Shown: piece by piece, positions 16,711-25,324 of the stretch
Numbering within the stretch: the stretch's first letter is position 1
How the letters are laid out: each line of letters opens with the position of its first letter
Origin: JADCCX01 sp051649305
GTDB lineage: Bacteria > Pseudomonadota > Alphaproteobacteria > Rhizobiales > Beijerinckiaceae
Direction: 5' to 3'
DNA length: 64,000 bases
NCBI GenBank assembly: GCA_051649305.1
Contig: JBOFGV010000095.1
Location: 50,871-114,870, forward strand
Notes under the pieces: model-generated
Told to the model about the DNA's origin: nothing
Databases searched by the model: none
Seen by the model: the letters and a program-made list of their open reading frames with translations, nothing else
Made by a program: the position numbers and the translations under genes

Positions 16711-17469
16711 TCAAACCCTTCGCGATCCGATGAGATTGCGGAGGGTTTCGATTGTTGAGCGGTCGGCAATGCCGTCGACTTTTTCCGGCCTGAAATGCCG
16801 CTGGAAAGCCGTCACAACCAAGGCCGTTTCCGCATCAAACACGCCAGTCACCCTGAGGTCATAGCCATAGAGGCCAAACATGGCCTGCAGCGCCTCTATG
16901 GGTTGCCCCTCATCTCCGCTTGAGAAAAACAGCCCACTGCTGATAGGCGCAGGCGCTGTCCAGTGACCAACACCTGCCTCTGCCAATTGGGCCCATGGGA
17001 ACAATTCACCGGGATCACGCTTGCGGGCGGGCGCCATGTCTGAATGGGCAATGACCCTATCAGCCCGGATGTTCCAGCGCTGTACGATATCCTTGCAAAG
17101 CCCGGTCAGCGCGGCAATCTGCACCTCGGGAAAAGGCACATAGCCATGATCATGGCCAGGATTGACGATCTCGATGCCGATAGAAGCAGAGTTCATGTCC
17201 TGCTCACCCTGCCAGCTGCCCCTGCCCGCATGCCATGCACGACGGATTTCCGGCACCAGTTGCAGGATGCGACCATCCTCAAACACCAGATAGTGTGACG
17301 ACACCTCCGCCAGCGGATTGCACAGCTGATGCAGGGCTGACGGGCCATCAACCATGCCAGTGTAGTGCAACACAAGGCTGTCAGGCTGCTTACCGTCTTT
17401 CCGGTCACCGTGGTTGGGCGACGGAAAGACCTTGGTTACACAGGAGCTGTCAGCTTTGGGTCGGGGCAT
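16711..17469 (-). CDS. N-acetylmuramoyl-L-alanine amidase (amidase_2) with peptidoglycan-binding domain
   Basis: 252 residues. The amidase_2 domain (about 25-165) has zinc ligand His in VLHYTGM, a central SIGIEIVNPG, and the second His plus catalytic residues in VIAHSDMAPARKRDPG. A PG_binding_1 repeat fills 185-245 (ALQAMFGLYGYDL, TALVVTAFQRHF). It cleaves the bond between MurNAc and the stem peptide, similar to AmiD/AmpD. No clear signal peptide is seen, so it may be an AmpD-like cytosolic recycler or use another export route. Confidence 0.92.
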   Translation of the reverse strand: MPRPKADSSCVTKVFPSPNHGDRKDGKQPDSLVLHYTGMVDGPSALHQLCNPLAEVSSHYLVFEDGRILQLVPEIRRAWHAGRGSWQGEQDMNSASIGIEIVNPGHDHGYVPFPEVQIAALTGLCKDIVQRWNIRADRVIAHSDMAPARKRDPGELFPWAQLAEAGVGHWTAPAPISSGLFFSSGDEGQPIEALQAMFGLYGYDLRVTGVFDAETALVVTAFQRHFRPEKVDGIADRSTIETLRNLIGSRRV

Positions 17470-17484
17470 TGTCTTCCATAACGG

Positions 17485-17736
17485 TTAGTCTTCGTAGTTG
17501 CGGCTGCGGCGGCCATGGGGTGCGGTTGAAGAGCCAACAAGCCCACCCACAGCTGCACCGGCTGCCGCTCCCACACCTACGCCAAGGGTTGTGCCAGTCA
17601 ATACACCACCGGCCACGCCTCCAACAGCACCGCCGATGGCAGCACCTGTCAAAGTTCTGTCTGTCCGGGAATTACCACAGGCCGCTGTGCCGCCTGCAAG
17701 AGCCACGACGGCTCCAATCAAGAGAAGTTTACGCAT
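17485..17736 (-). CDS. Small glycine-zipper lipoprotein
   Basis: 83 residues from MRKLLLIGAV (ATG 17736). A signal sequence ends at a lipobox-like GTAAC with Cys20. A glycine-zipper segment follows with regularly spaced Gly (TGAAIGGAVGGVAGG, then GVGAAAGAAVGG), and the tail is basic and aromatic. Such proteins insert in or under the outer membrane; exact function is unknown. It precedes the amidase gene by 15 bp and may be co-transcribed with it. It is a paralogue of the protein at 17889. Confidence 0.82.
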   Translation of the reverse strand: MRKLLLIGAVVALAGGTAACGNSRTDRTLTGAAIGGAVGGVAGGVLTGTTLGVGVGAAAGAAVGGLVGSSTAPHGRRSRNYED

Positions 17737-17830
17737 CACTCGTACTCCACTGAAGGCCCCCAAGCCTGCCGTGCAGTTTTGATGCAAAATGTTAAAATCT
17801 CATCAACCTTTGCCGATGGACGTCTTTGCA

Positions 17831-17868
17831 CAAAAAAGCCCGGCCAAGGCTGATGCCGTGGCCGGGCT
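17831..17868 (-). terminator. Rho-independent terminator after the second glycine-zipper gene
   Basis: AGCCCGGCCA (17837-17846) pairs with TGGCCGGGCT (17859-17868); read on the minus strand the hairpin is followed by a run of six T. It ends the gene at 17889-18182 and separates it from the paralogue downstream. Confidence 0.85.
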
Positions 17869-17888
17869 TCTTTTCACTGAAAGCACTA

Positions 17889-18182
17889 TCAGCGTGGTGA
17901 GCAGTACAGCTCACCGTAGGCATCGCGGCGCAGATAAGGCGCGCGGCCTGGGCACTGTGGCTGCGATGGTGTTGTTGCTGCACCAACAATGGCACCGCCT
18001 GCTGCACCGATAGCGCCGCCAGCAAGAGCACCACCAGCGCGGCCTGTCGCCAATCCGCCGATGGCAGCACCAGCCACGCCGCCGATCAGCGCGCCGCCCA
18101 CAGCCCGCTCACCGGGTGTGTTGCAGGCCGCAAGGCCACCGACCATCAGCATCACTGCGGATACTGCAAAAAACTTTTTCAT
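17889..18182 (-). CDS. Glycine-zipper lipoprotein, paralogue
   Basis: 97 residues from MKKFFAVSAV (ATG 18182, with GAGG upstream). The signal peptide ends at the lipobox LAAC (Cys21). Gly-zipper repeats GGALIGGVAGAAIGG and GGAIGAAGGAIVG make a paired membrane-active helix, and a short tail ends PYLRRDAYGELYCSPR. It resembles the small 17-kDa-antigen-like or YMGG-type outer-membrane lipoproteins. Function unknown. It has its own terminator. Confidence 0.84.
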   Translation of the reverse strand: MKKFFAVSAVMLMVGGLAACNTPGERAVGGALIGGVAGAAIGGLATGRAGGALAGGAIGAAGGAIVGAATTPSQPQCPGRAPYLRRDAYGELYCSPR

Positions 18183-18372
18183 AAGAACCTCCTCGTGAAA
18201 GCCACCCGATAGAACATAAACGCATGTGAATGAATGGTGAAGCAAATTGTTTTTGAGAAACAACCTGATCTCGCATTTCCTGCGCTGATGATCACCATGC
18301 CAAAATCAGACTGGTACAGCGCGCATCTTCATGATCTGGGCATAACGGGTGATTGTGAATGCAAGGCGACAG

Positions 18373-19245
18373 ATGTCACGCGAAACGATGGGATGGCTTC
18401 TGGGGTTTATGGGAGTTGTGATCTTTGGTGGATCGCTGCCTTTCACCAGACTGGCGGTGGCTGACTTTACCCCATGGTTCGTGACCATGGCGCGCGCAGC
18501 TGCTGCAGGTTTGATTGCAGCTGCTGTCATTGTGGTTTTGCGTCGCAAAGTACCTGCCCCATCTCAATGGCGCGATATTGTTATTGCTTCCATTTGTCTT
18601 GTGATCGGTTTTCCTGCTCTGACAGCCTTTGCGATGCAGACAGTGCCCGCCAGTCATGGTGGCGTTGTGCTGGGTATTTTGCCTTTGGCAACCGCGAGCT
18701 TCAGCGCGCTTTATGCAGGCGAAAGGCCATCCTTGCTTTACTGGCTCTGCGCTGTTGCAGGGGCTGTTCTGGTGGTTGTGTTTGCATTGCGCGATTCTGA
18801 CATGACGCTCAGCATCGGTGATGGCTATCTGTTTATGGCCGTTATCATCTGTGGTCTGGGATATGTTTTTTCGGCCCGTCTGGCGCGTCAGATGCCTGGA
18901 TGGGAGGTCATCAGCTGGGCTGTTATAATCGCCTTGCCAATATCCATTCCGGTCACACTTTGGCTTATACCAGATAATCTTGCGGTGGTTCGCCCGTCTG
19001 CATGGTTCGGCCTCGCTTATGTTTCTATCATGAGCCAGTACCTCGGTTTTTTTGCCTGGAACGCCGGTATGGCCATGGGTGGCGTGGCCCGTGTCAGCCA
19101 GATTCAATTGCTCCAGACCTTTGTCACTCTGCTGATCTCAGCCTTCCTGCTGGGTGAAAAGGTCGATGCAGAGACCTTCCTGTTTGCCACGGCAGTCGTC
19201 GGCATTGTGCTTCTTGGCAAAACAACGTCCGTCAAACGCGCTTGA
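18373..19245 (+). CDS. EamA/DMT-family exporter
   Basis: 290 residues from MSRETMGWLL (ATG 18373); a GTG at 18349 is an alternative start. Ten hydrophobic helices form two EamA halves; the first contains GGSLPFTRLAV and the second begins near AVIICGLGYVFSARLA. The drug/metabolite transporter family exports amino acids, metabolites or drugs at the inner membrane. The substrate is not predictable. It stands alone between the lipoprotein genes and rnpB. Confidence 0.88.
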   Translation: MSRETMGWLLGFMGVVIFGGSLPFTRLAVADFTPWFVTMARAAAAGLIAAAVIVVLRRKVPAPSQWRDIVIASICLVIGFPALTAFAMQTVPASHGGVVLGILPLATASFSALYAGERPSLLYWLCAVAGAVLVVVFALRDSDMTLSIGDGYLFMAVIICGLGYVFSARLARQMPGWEVISWAVIIALPISIPVTLWLIPDNLAVVRPSAWFGLAYVSIMSQYLGFFAWNAGMAMGGVARVSQIQLLQTFVTLLISAFLLGEKVDAETFLFATAVVGIVLLGKTTSVKRA

Positions 19246-19276
19246 CCCCTCTGGTCATCACGCCTAGGCCAAAAGG

Positions 19277-19649
19277 GTCAGTCGGCTGGACGGCCGCTGG
19301 GGCAACCCAGAGGAAAGTCCGGGCTCCATGGAGACACGGTGGCGGCTAACGGCCGCCGGGGGCGACCTCAGGGACAGTGCCACAGAGACATACCGCCTTT
19401 CTTGAAGGGTAAGGGTGAAAAGGTGCGGTAAGAGCGCACCGCAGGACCGGCAACGGAACTGGCAAGGCAAACCCCACCGGGAGCAAAACCGAATAGGGAT
19501 AGCGCGCATGTCTTCGGATGTGCAGGCCTTGGCTCCAGGCTGCTGTCCGGGTTGGTTGCATCAGGTGGCATGCAAATGTCGCCGCAGATGAATGGCCGTT
19601 ACGCCGGGGCAACCCGGCCATACAGAACCCGGCTTACAGGCCGACTGAC
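19277..19649 (+). ncRNA. rnpB: RNase P RNA, bacterial class A
   Basis: The catalytic RNA that matures tRNA 5' ends. The ends pair (GTCAGTCGGC at 19277 with GCCGACTGAC up to 19649) to form helix P1. The conserved core words are present: GAGGAAAGTCCGGGCTCC near 19310, a P7/P10-11 region GGTAAGAGCGCACCG, GCAAACCCCACC near 19468, and the 3' AGAACCCGGCTTACAG near 19624. Length about 373 nt is normal for alphaproteobacteria. A short T-rich run follows. ORFs read through this stretch are spurious. Confidence 0.97.
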
Positions 19650-19672
19650 TTTTCTCTCCAAAACGCCAGCGC

Positions 19673-20899
19673 CTATGTTCTCTCGTCAGAGATGACCTTG
19701 CCATCGTTGGGCAATTGGCCGGGCTTCACAAGCTCTACCGCCCCTTTGAGCTTCATCACAGCCGCCAGCGTTTCGGTGACACGGGCTGCAAGGCCGGCAT
19801 CACCGCCTTGCGTTTCCGCCTTCAGCACCATCGTATCCTGTTCGTTGGCGCGTGAAATGATCAGCCGCAAGCGCCCAAGCTCAGGATAGCGTTTGCCGAT
19901 CTCGTTGACCTGTGCTGGATCGACAAACATGCCTTTGACCTTGGTGCGCTGGTCCGCCCGCCCCATCCAGCCCGCAATACGGCGGTTTGTGCGCCCGCAG
20001 GGCGATGGACCATCGAGGAACTTTGACATATCGCCAGTACCAAGGCGCACCAGTGGGTATTCCTCGTTCAGGCGGGTGACGACGATCTCGCCTACTTCTC
20101 CATCCTGCACAGGGTCATTGGTGCCGGGTCGCACAATCTCGACAATCATTCCCTCGTTAACAACCAACCCCTGACGCGCCGATGTTTCATAGGCAATGAT
20201 GCCAAGATCAGCTGTCGCATAGCTCTGGTAGGCATCGACACCGCGCGCCTTGATCTCAGCCTGCAAGGAAGGCGGAAAAGCCGCGCCCGATACCATCGCC
20301 TTCTTGATGCAGGAAACATCCACCTTGGCCTCGGCGGCTTTGTCGAGCAGAATTTTCAGAAAGTCCGGCGTACCGCAATAGGCAGCGGGTTCGAACATCT
20401 GGATCGCCTGCAGCTGTTGCTCGATGTTGCCGGGGCCAGCCGGGATGACCGCACAGCCCAATGCCTGCGCGCCTGAATCCATGATGAAACCACCCGGCGT
20501 GAAGTGATAGCTGAAGGTGTTCAGCACCACGTCGCCTTTGGCAAAACCGGCAGCGGCCAGCGCGCGCGCAGCCCCCCACCAATCCATGTAAATGCCTTCA
20601 GGATCGGCGATTGGACCCGGCGAAATCAGCAAGCGCGCCAGTTGCCCCGGCTTGACAGTGGTGAGGCCAGCAAAAGGCGATGCTGCCTGCTGCATGGCCA
20701 TCAGGTCAGACTTTCTCAGAACCGGAATGGCCGCCAGACTGGCGCGGTCTTTCATATCCTTGATCACAATGCCCTTGAGCTGCTTGCGCAAGGCAGGCGC
20801 TTTGCTTTTGGCAAACTCCAGCAGCGCTCTCAAATCCTTGAACTGCGCCTTCTCGCGTTTGGCAGGATCAGCGGTTTCAAGCTTGTCGTGGAAGGGCAT
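19673..20899 (-). CDS. AMP-binding protein of the phenylacetate-CoA ligase (PaaK) type, degenerate P-loop
   Basis: 408 residues, aligned by layout with PaaK-like ligases: an N-terminal helical part (RALLEFAKSKAPALR), then AYCGTPDFLKIL, MVSGAAFPP, QSYATADLG, LGTGDMSKF and the C-terminal hinge MGRADQRTKVKGMFVDP. These enzymes activate aromatic acids with ATP and CoA. The usual Ser/Thr/Gly-rich phosphate loop is replaced by LLISPGPIADPEG, so ligase activity is not certain. It is downstream of zapA on the same strand, 23 bp away. Confidence 0.8.
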   Translation of the reverse strand: MPFHDKLETADPAKREKAQFKDLRALLEFAKSKAPALRKQLKGIVIKDMKDRASLAAIPVLRKSDLMAMQQAASPFAGLTTVKPGQLARLLISPGPIADPEGIYMDWWGAARALAAAGFAKGDVVLNTFSYHFTPGGFIMDSGAQALGCAVIPAGPGNIEQQLQAIQMFEPAAYCGTPDFLKILLDKAAEAKVDVSCIKKAMVSGAAFPPSLQAEIKARGVDAYQSYATADLGIIAYETSARQGLVVNEGMIVEIVRPGTNDPVQDGEVGEIVVTRLNEEYPLVRLGTGDMSKFLDGPSPCGRTNRRIAGWMGRADQRTKVKGMFVDPAQVNEIGKRYPELGRLRLIISRANEQDTMVLKAETQGGDAGLAARVTETLAAVMKLKGAVELVKPGQLPNDGKVISDERT

Positions 20900-20922
20900 A
20901 TACGCTCCTCAAAAGTAGGAAA

Positions 20923-21282
20923 TCAGACGGCGGCCAGATTGCGCGAAATCCGCTCGATGCGCTCGGCCAGCACCGTGATGGCTTCTGCAATGCCGCGATC
21001 ATGATCAGCCTGTGTCTGGTCAAAACCTGCAACAGTTTGACGAACCGCCTGAATGTCCGCCTCAGCCGCAGCGAGCTTTTTCTTCATTTCGCACACTTCA
21101 TCCGTGACCGTGATGGCAGCCATGACCGCAAGACGCATATCGCCAATTTCGCCAAAAGACGCCCGCATTTCCTGCACGCGCCCGTCAAAATAGGCCGCCA
21201 GCCCCTCAAGGTGCTTTTCCTGCCCGTCATCGCAAGCCATGCGGTAGGCCTTGCCATCAATCGTGACTGTCACCTGTGCCAT
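20923..21282 (-). CDS. zapA: Cell division protein ZapA
   Basis: 119 residues: N-terminal beta domain (VTVTIDGKAYRMACDDGQE, then LEGLAAYFDGRV), the central MRLAVMAAITVTDE helix and a long coiled-coil tail. ZapA binds FtsZ and bundles protofilaments at the division ring. The neighbouring 93-residue coiled-coil gene ends 3 bp upstream, the usual alphaproteobacterial pairing. A 6S RNA gene, often found after zapA, is not in the 23-bp gap. Confidence 0.92.
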   Translation of the reverse strand: MAQVTVTIDGKAYRMACDDGQEKHLEGLAAYFDGRVQEMRASFGEIGDMRLAVMAAITVTDEVCEMKKKLAAAEADIQAVRQTVAGFDQTQADHDRGIAEAITVLAERIERISRNLAAV

Positions 21283-21285
21283 GGG

Positions 21286-21567
21286 TCAGTGTCCGTTTCC
21301 CAGAACGTCACGCACCAGCCCGATGGCGGAATCAAGACGGGCAGTCACGTCCTGCTGTGCAGCCTCAAGCGCGCGTCCACGCGAAAGAGCCTGATCAAGC
21401 AACTCAGCCAGCTTGGCCCGGTCGCCGCGCATCAATTCAAGCTCGGTAGCACGGGCGGCGTCAGCCCGCTCTGCGGTCAAACGCCGTGTTGCAGCAGCGT
21501 CCAGAAGATCAATCGCAGAACCTAGACGCTGCAAGGCGCTTGAAAGAGGCAATGACGTTTCACTCAT
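21286..21567 (-). CDS. Short coiled-coil protein (DUF4164-like)
   Basis: 93 residues, almost wholly alpha-helical heptads (ALQRLGSAIDLLDAAATRRL, ELMRGDRAKLAELLDQAL). This small protein regularly precedes zapA in Hyphomicrobiales and is annotated as DUF4164. It may modulate ZapA or FtsZ; that is inferred from position only. The pair is divergent from the dehydrogenase gene at 21808. Confidence 0.8.
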   Translation of the reverse strand: MSETSLPLSSALQRLGSAIDLLDAAATRRLTAERADAARATELELMRGDRAKLAELLDQALSRGRALEAAQQDVTARLDSAIGLVRDVLGNGH

Positions 21568-21807
21568 AGGTTGTCCATATCATCGATTGGCAATGATCAT
21601 TGCGAGTCAATGCGTTATAACCACAAGCTTAGACAACGCGGCAACAATCCGTCAACGCTTGTCACGGCTTTCACCTGAGAAGTTTCAGGGGAGCCATTCG
21701 CGGCATTCAACAATCGACCAATGGACAAAGGTGTGTGGAACAGTCATCTGCCATTCAGTCTGCGACAGGCTAAAGGCTTCGATCCGCAGAAGACAGGGAC
21801 TTTCATC

Positions 21808-22584
21808 ATGTCGACAGAAAGCACCAGACCGCTTGCCTACAAGGTTGCGCTCGTGACAGGCGCCTCCTCCGGCCTTGGCGCGCATTTCGCCAAACTGCTG
21901 GCGGCTGACCAGATTGGCACATTGGTGCTGGCGGCACGGCGGACGGACAGATTGAACGCCGTTGCCGAGGAATGCATGCAGCTCCGGGCTGGCCGCGTGA
22001 TCGTGCTGCCAATGGATGTGGCGGATGCCCAGAGCATCTCGGATGCCTTCGCGACTGTCCTGAAAGGCGAGAGGCGGCTGGATATTCTGGTCAACAACGC
22101 CGGCATTGCTGATACAGCCGCGGCCCTTGATACAACGCTCGATGATTTTGACCGGACCATGGATGTGAACCTGCGCGGTGTCTGGGCCTGCGCTCTCGAA
22201 GCCGCGAAAATCATGAAAACACATGGCGGTGGCGACATCGTCAACATCGCATCCATTCTTGGTTTGCGTGTCAGCAACGGCCTCGCCCCCTACGCCATCT
22301 CGAAAGCAGGCGTTGTGCAAATGACCAAGGCACTGGCCATTGAATGGGCGCGGTATGATATCCGCATCAATGCGCTGGCACCGGGATATGTCGAGACCGA
22401 GATTAACGACCAGTTCTTCAACACTGAAGCCGGAGAGAAGCTGATCAAGCGCATCCCAATGCGCCGGGTGGGCCAGTTGCAGGAACTCGATGCGCCATTC
22501 CGGCTGCTGGCGCACGGTGCATCGCGCTATCTCACAGGCACGATTCTGACGGTCGATGGCGGGCATTCGATAAACGCACTTTAG
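21808..22584 (+). CDS. Short-chain dehydrogenase/reductase
   Basis: 258 residues from MSTESTRPLA (ATG 21808); the frame opens further upstream but without family homology. Classical SDR: cofactor motif TGASSGLG near residue 20, NNAGIAD near 95, catalytic Ser (IASILG), Tyr and Lys (YAISK), and C-terminal LTVDGGHS. It reduces a carbonyl or oxidises an alcohol with NAD(P)H. The next gene is a sugar-acid dehydratase on the same strand, so a sugar-oxidation role is possible but not shown. Confidence 0.88.
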   Translation: MSTESTRPLAYKVALVTGASSGLGAHFAKLLAADQIGTLVLAARRTDRLNAVAEECMQLRAGRVIVLPMDVADAQSISDAFATVLKGERRLDILVNNAGIADTAAALDTTLDDFDRTMDVNLRGVWACALEAAKIMKTHGGGDIVNIASILGLRVSNGLAPYAISKAGVVQMTKALAIEWARYDIRINALAPGYVETEINDQFFNTEAGEKLIKRIPMRRVGQLQELDAPFRLLAHGASRYLTGTILTVDGGHSINAL

Positions 22585-22660
22585 ACGCTTGTTTGGGCTT
22601 GCGCCGGGCCATCCATTGTTTATCATCATACCATTGAGATGATGACAAGGATGCTGACCC

Positions 22661-24469
22661 ATGGCGCGTAAACCAACCAAGGCACAGATTGCCAAGCTGC
22701 GCTCGCGCGCATGGTTTGATAATCCCGACAACGTTGACATGACGGCGCTCTATCTTGAGCGCACCATGAACTTTGGCCTGTCGCTGGAGGAGCTTCAGTC
22801 CGGCCGCCCGATCATCGGCATTGCGCAGTCAGGTTCCGATATCGCGCCGTGCAACCGGCATCATCTGGAGCTGTCGTCCCGCATCCGCGATGGCATCCGC
22901 GAGATGGGCGGCGTGCCGTTTGAGTTTCCGCTGCATCCCATTCAGGAAACTTGCAAGCGGCCTACCGCCAGCCTGGACCGCAACCTGCAGTATCTCAGCC
23001 TGGTGGAAGTGCTCTACGGTTACCCGATTGACGCCGTCGTGCTGACCACCGGTTGCGACAAAACCACACCAGCGCAGATCATGGCGGCGGCTACAATGGA
23101 TATCCCGGCCATCGCGCTGTCCGGCGGGCCGATGCTCAACGGCTGGCACAACGGCGAGCGCACGGGGTCCGGCACCATCGTCTGGAAAGCCAGGCAGATG
23201 CTGGCGGCGGGCGAGATCGACTACAAGCAGTTCCTGGCGCTTGTCGGCTCCTCCGCCCCTTCCGCCGGACATTGCAACACCATGGGCACTGCCTCCACCA
23301 TGAACAGCCTGGCGGAAGCGCTCGGCATGTCGCTGCCCGGTTGCGCTGCGATTCCTGCGCCTTATCGTGACCGCTATGAGATGGCCTACACAACCGGCAG
23401 GCGCATTGTGGAAATGGTGTGGGAAGACCTCCGCCCCTCGAAAATTCTCACCCGCGCGGCGTTCGAGAACGCCATCGTCGTCAACTCCGCCATCGGCGGC
23501 TCCACAAATGCGCCGATCCACCTCAACGCCATCGCCCGCCATATCGGCGTGAAGCTCGACAATGACGACTGGGAAAAGCACGGCCATGACGTGCCATTGC
23601 TGGTGAACCTTCAGCCTGCCGGGGAATATCTCGGTGAGGAATACTACCGTGCAGGTGGCGTGCCAGCAGTTGTGGCGGAACTGATCAAACACAAGCGCAT
23701 CGACAAGACCGCGATCACCGTCAACGGCAAGTCGCTGCACGACAACTGCATCGGCAAGTTTACGAACGATCCAAAGGTCATTCTGCCCTATGACAAGCCA
23801 ATGAAGAAGCAGGCAGGCTTCCTCAACATCAAGGGCAACCTCTTCGATTCCGCCATCATGAAGACTGGCGTGATTTCGGAGGAGTTCCGCAAGCGGTATC
23901 TCGAAAACCCCAAAGACCCCAACGCCTTTGAAGGCAAGGCCGTGGTGTTTGACGGGCCGGAGGATTATCACCACCGGATCGATGACCCGAAGCTCGGCAT
24001 CGACGACAACACCATGCTGTTCATGCGCGGCACAGGGCCAATCGGCTACCCCGGTGCAGCGGAAGTCGTCAACATGCGCCCGCCCGCCTATCTCATCAAG
24101 AAGGGCATCACCGCCCTGCCCTGCATTGGCGATGGCCGCCAGTCCGGCACATCCGGCTCGCCGTCCATTCTCAATGCCTCGCCGGAAGCAGCCACCGGCG
24201 GCGGTCTGGCGCTGCTGAAAACTGGCGACCGCGTGCGCATCGACCTTGGCAAGCGCACGGCAAACATCCTGATTTCGGATGCGGAACTTGAGAAGCGCCG
24301 GGCGGAGCTGAAAGCAGCAGGCGGCTACAAATATCCCGCCAGCCAGACGCCATGGCAGGAAATCCAGCGCAAGATCGTCGATGAACTGTCCCACGGCATG
24401 GTGCTGAAACCGGCCGTGAAGTACCAGAAAATCCATAAGAAATTTGGTATTCCAAGGGACAATCATTGA
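22661..24469 (+). CDS. Sugar-acid dehydratase, IlvD/Edd family
   Basis: 602 residues. Three Cys positioned to bind an Fe-S cluster are Cys64 (DIAPCNRHH), Cys132 (TTGCDKTT) and Cys205 (GHCNTMGT); spacings of 68 and 73 equal those I recall for the [2Fe-2S] L-arabinonate dehydratase. Also present are AIGGSTNAP with Mg-site context and the C-terminal CIGDGRQSGTSGSPSI. The family dehydrates dihydroxy acids, either in branched-chain synthesis or in sugar-acid breakdown. The GSDIAPCN start region favours a pentonate/hexonate dehydratase rather than true IlvD. No sugar operon surrounds it beyond the SDR upstream. Confidence 0.86.
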   Translation: MARKPTKAQIAKLRSRAWFDNPDNVDMTALYLERTMNFGLSLEELQSGRPIIGIAQSGSDIAPCNRHHLELSSRIRDGIREMGGVPFEFPLHPIQETCKRPTASLDRNLQYLSLVEVLYGYPIDAVVLTTGCDKTTPAQIMAAATMDIPAIALSGGPMLNGWHNGERTGSGTIVWKARQMLAAGEIDYKQFLALVGSSAPSAGHCNTMGTASTMNSLAEALGMSLPGCAAIPAPYRDRYEMAYTTGRRIVEMVWEDLRPSKILTRAAFENAIVVNSAIGGSTNAPIHLNAIARHIGVKLDNDDWEKHGHDVPLLVNLQPAGEYLGEEYYRAGGVPAVVAELIKHKRIDKTAITVNGKSLHDNCIGKFTNDPKVILPYDKPMKKQAGFLNIKGNLFDSAIMKTGVISEEFRKRYLENPKDPNAFEGKAVVFDGPEDYHHRIDDPKLGIDDNTMLFMRGTGPIGYPGAAEVVNMRPPAYLIKKGITALPCIGDGRQSGTSGSPSILNASPEAATGGGLALLKTGDRVRIDLGKRTANILISDAELEKRRAELKAAGGYKYPASQTPWQEIQRKIVDELSHGMVLKPAVKYQKIHKKFGIPRDNH

Positions 24470-24487
24470 CAGCACAAAGGCCACCTC

Positions 24488-24596
24488 CCTTCCCCCTTGC
24501 GGGGAAGGGCCGGGGATGGGGGTGGTGCAGGATGTAGCACTGAAGGCCCCCCACCCGTCACGCTTCGCGTGCCACCCTCCCCGCAAGGGGGAGGGC
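24488..24596. repeat. Dispersed intergenic palindromic repeat (CCCTCCCC family)
   Basis: Two GC-rich hairpins, CCTTCCCC-N5-GGGGAAGG (24488-24508) and CCCTCCCC-N5-GGGGAGGG (24575-24595), are inverted versions of each other and frame a third small hairpin CACGC-TTC-GCGTG (24560-24572). The whole forms one long palindrome between the dehydratase and esterase genes. Elements of this look are common between genes in Hyphomicrobiales and other alphaproteobacteria. A short relative lies at 11174-11195. Confidence 0.75.
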
Positions 24597-24657
24597 TCAG
24601 ATCGCGGATGCGCAGCCATCGAGAATCCGCTATCCCTCGCCCAACACGGAGATTCCC

Positions 24658-25317
24658 ATGCCCCTGATCGATGGACCACGCCTCGGCGCCAAATCCGGCA
24701 CAGCGAAACAGCTTGTGGTGTTCCTCCACGGCTATGGTGCCGATGGCAACGACCTCATCGGCATCGGCAAGCAATGGGCGCAGTTGTTGCCCGATGCGGC
24801 CTTCGTCTCGCCCCATGCGCATGAGCCCTGCGGCATGAGCCCCATGGGCCGCCAGTGGTTTGGGCTCACCTTACGCGACCCCAACGAACGCTGGGTTGGT
24901 GTGAATGCTGCGCGGCCTGTGCTTGATGCGTTTCTGGATGCGGAGCTCGCGCGCCTCAACCTTGATGACGCCGCGATGGCGCTGGTCGGCTTCAGCCAAG
25001 GCACCATGATGGCGCTGCACACCGGCCTGCGCCGCAAGAAGGCCCCCGCGTCAATCGTCGGCTATTCCGGCACCTTGGTGGGCGACGAGCACCTGAAGGC
25101 CGAGGCCACCGTGAAACCACCGGTGCTGCTGGTGCACGGCGATCAGGATGAGGTCATCCCGCCGCAAGCGCTGTTTCATGCCTCACAGGCGCTTGGGGCT
25201 GCGGATATCCCGGTGGAATGGCACATGTCGCAAGGCATCGGCCATGGCATTGATGGCGATGGTTTGATGCATGGGGTGAGCTTTATGGCGAAGGCGTTTG
25301 GGGTGAGGCTGGGGTAA
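24658..25317 (+). CDS. Phospholipase/carboxylesterase family alpha/beta hydrolase
   Basis: 219 residues of the carboxylesterase/thioesterase type: oxyanion region FLHGYGADGNDL, nucleophile GFSQGT, Asp in VHGDQDEV, His in GIGHGID. Homologues hydrolyse short acyl esters or lysophospholipids in the cytosol; no signal peptide is seen. Stands alone after a dispersed repeat. Confidence 0.9.
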   Translation: MPLIDGPRLGAKSGTAKQLVVFLHGYGADGNDLIGIGKQWAQLLPDAAFVSPHAHEPCGMSPMGRQWFGLTLRDPNERWVGVNAARPVLDAFLDAELARLNLDDAAMALVGFSQGTMMALHTGLRRKKAPASIVGYSGTLVGDEHLKAEATVKPPVLLVHGDQDEVIPPQALFHASQALGAADIPVEWHMSQGIGHGIDGDGLMHGVSFMAKAFGVRLG

Positions 25318-25324
25318 GGGTAAT

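Noticed and set aside
16686..16715. Terminator after the TadG-like gene (GGTTTG...CAAACC)
   Set aside because: The loop is about 20 nt and there is no T-run; too weak to call.
19346..19889. Several ORFs inside the 19.3-19.7 kb region
   Set aside because: The region is the RNase P RNA gene plus the antisense end of the CoA-ligase-like gene.
20900..20922. 6S RNA expected beside zapA
   Set aside because: The gap after zapA is only 23 bp and cannot hold it.
22829..24679. A 616-codon antisense frame over the dehydratase gene
   Set aside because: The plus strand encodes a complete, motif-rich IlvD-family protein; the antisense product has no domain.
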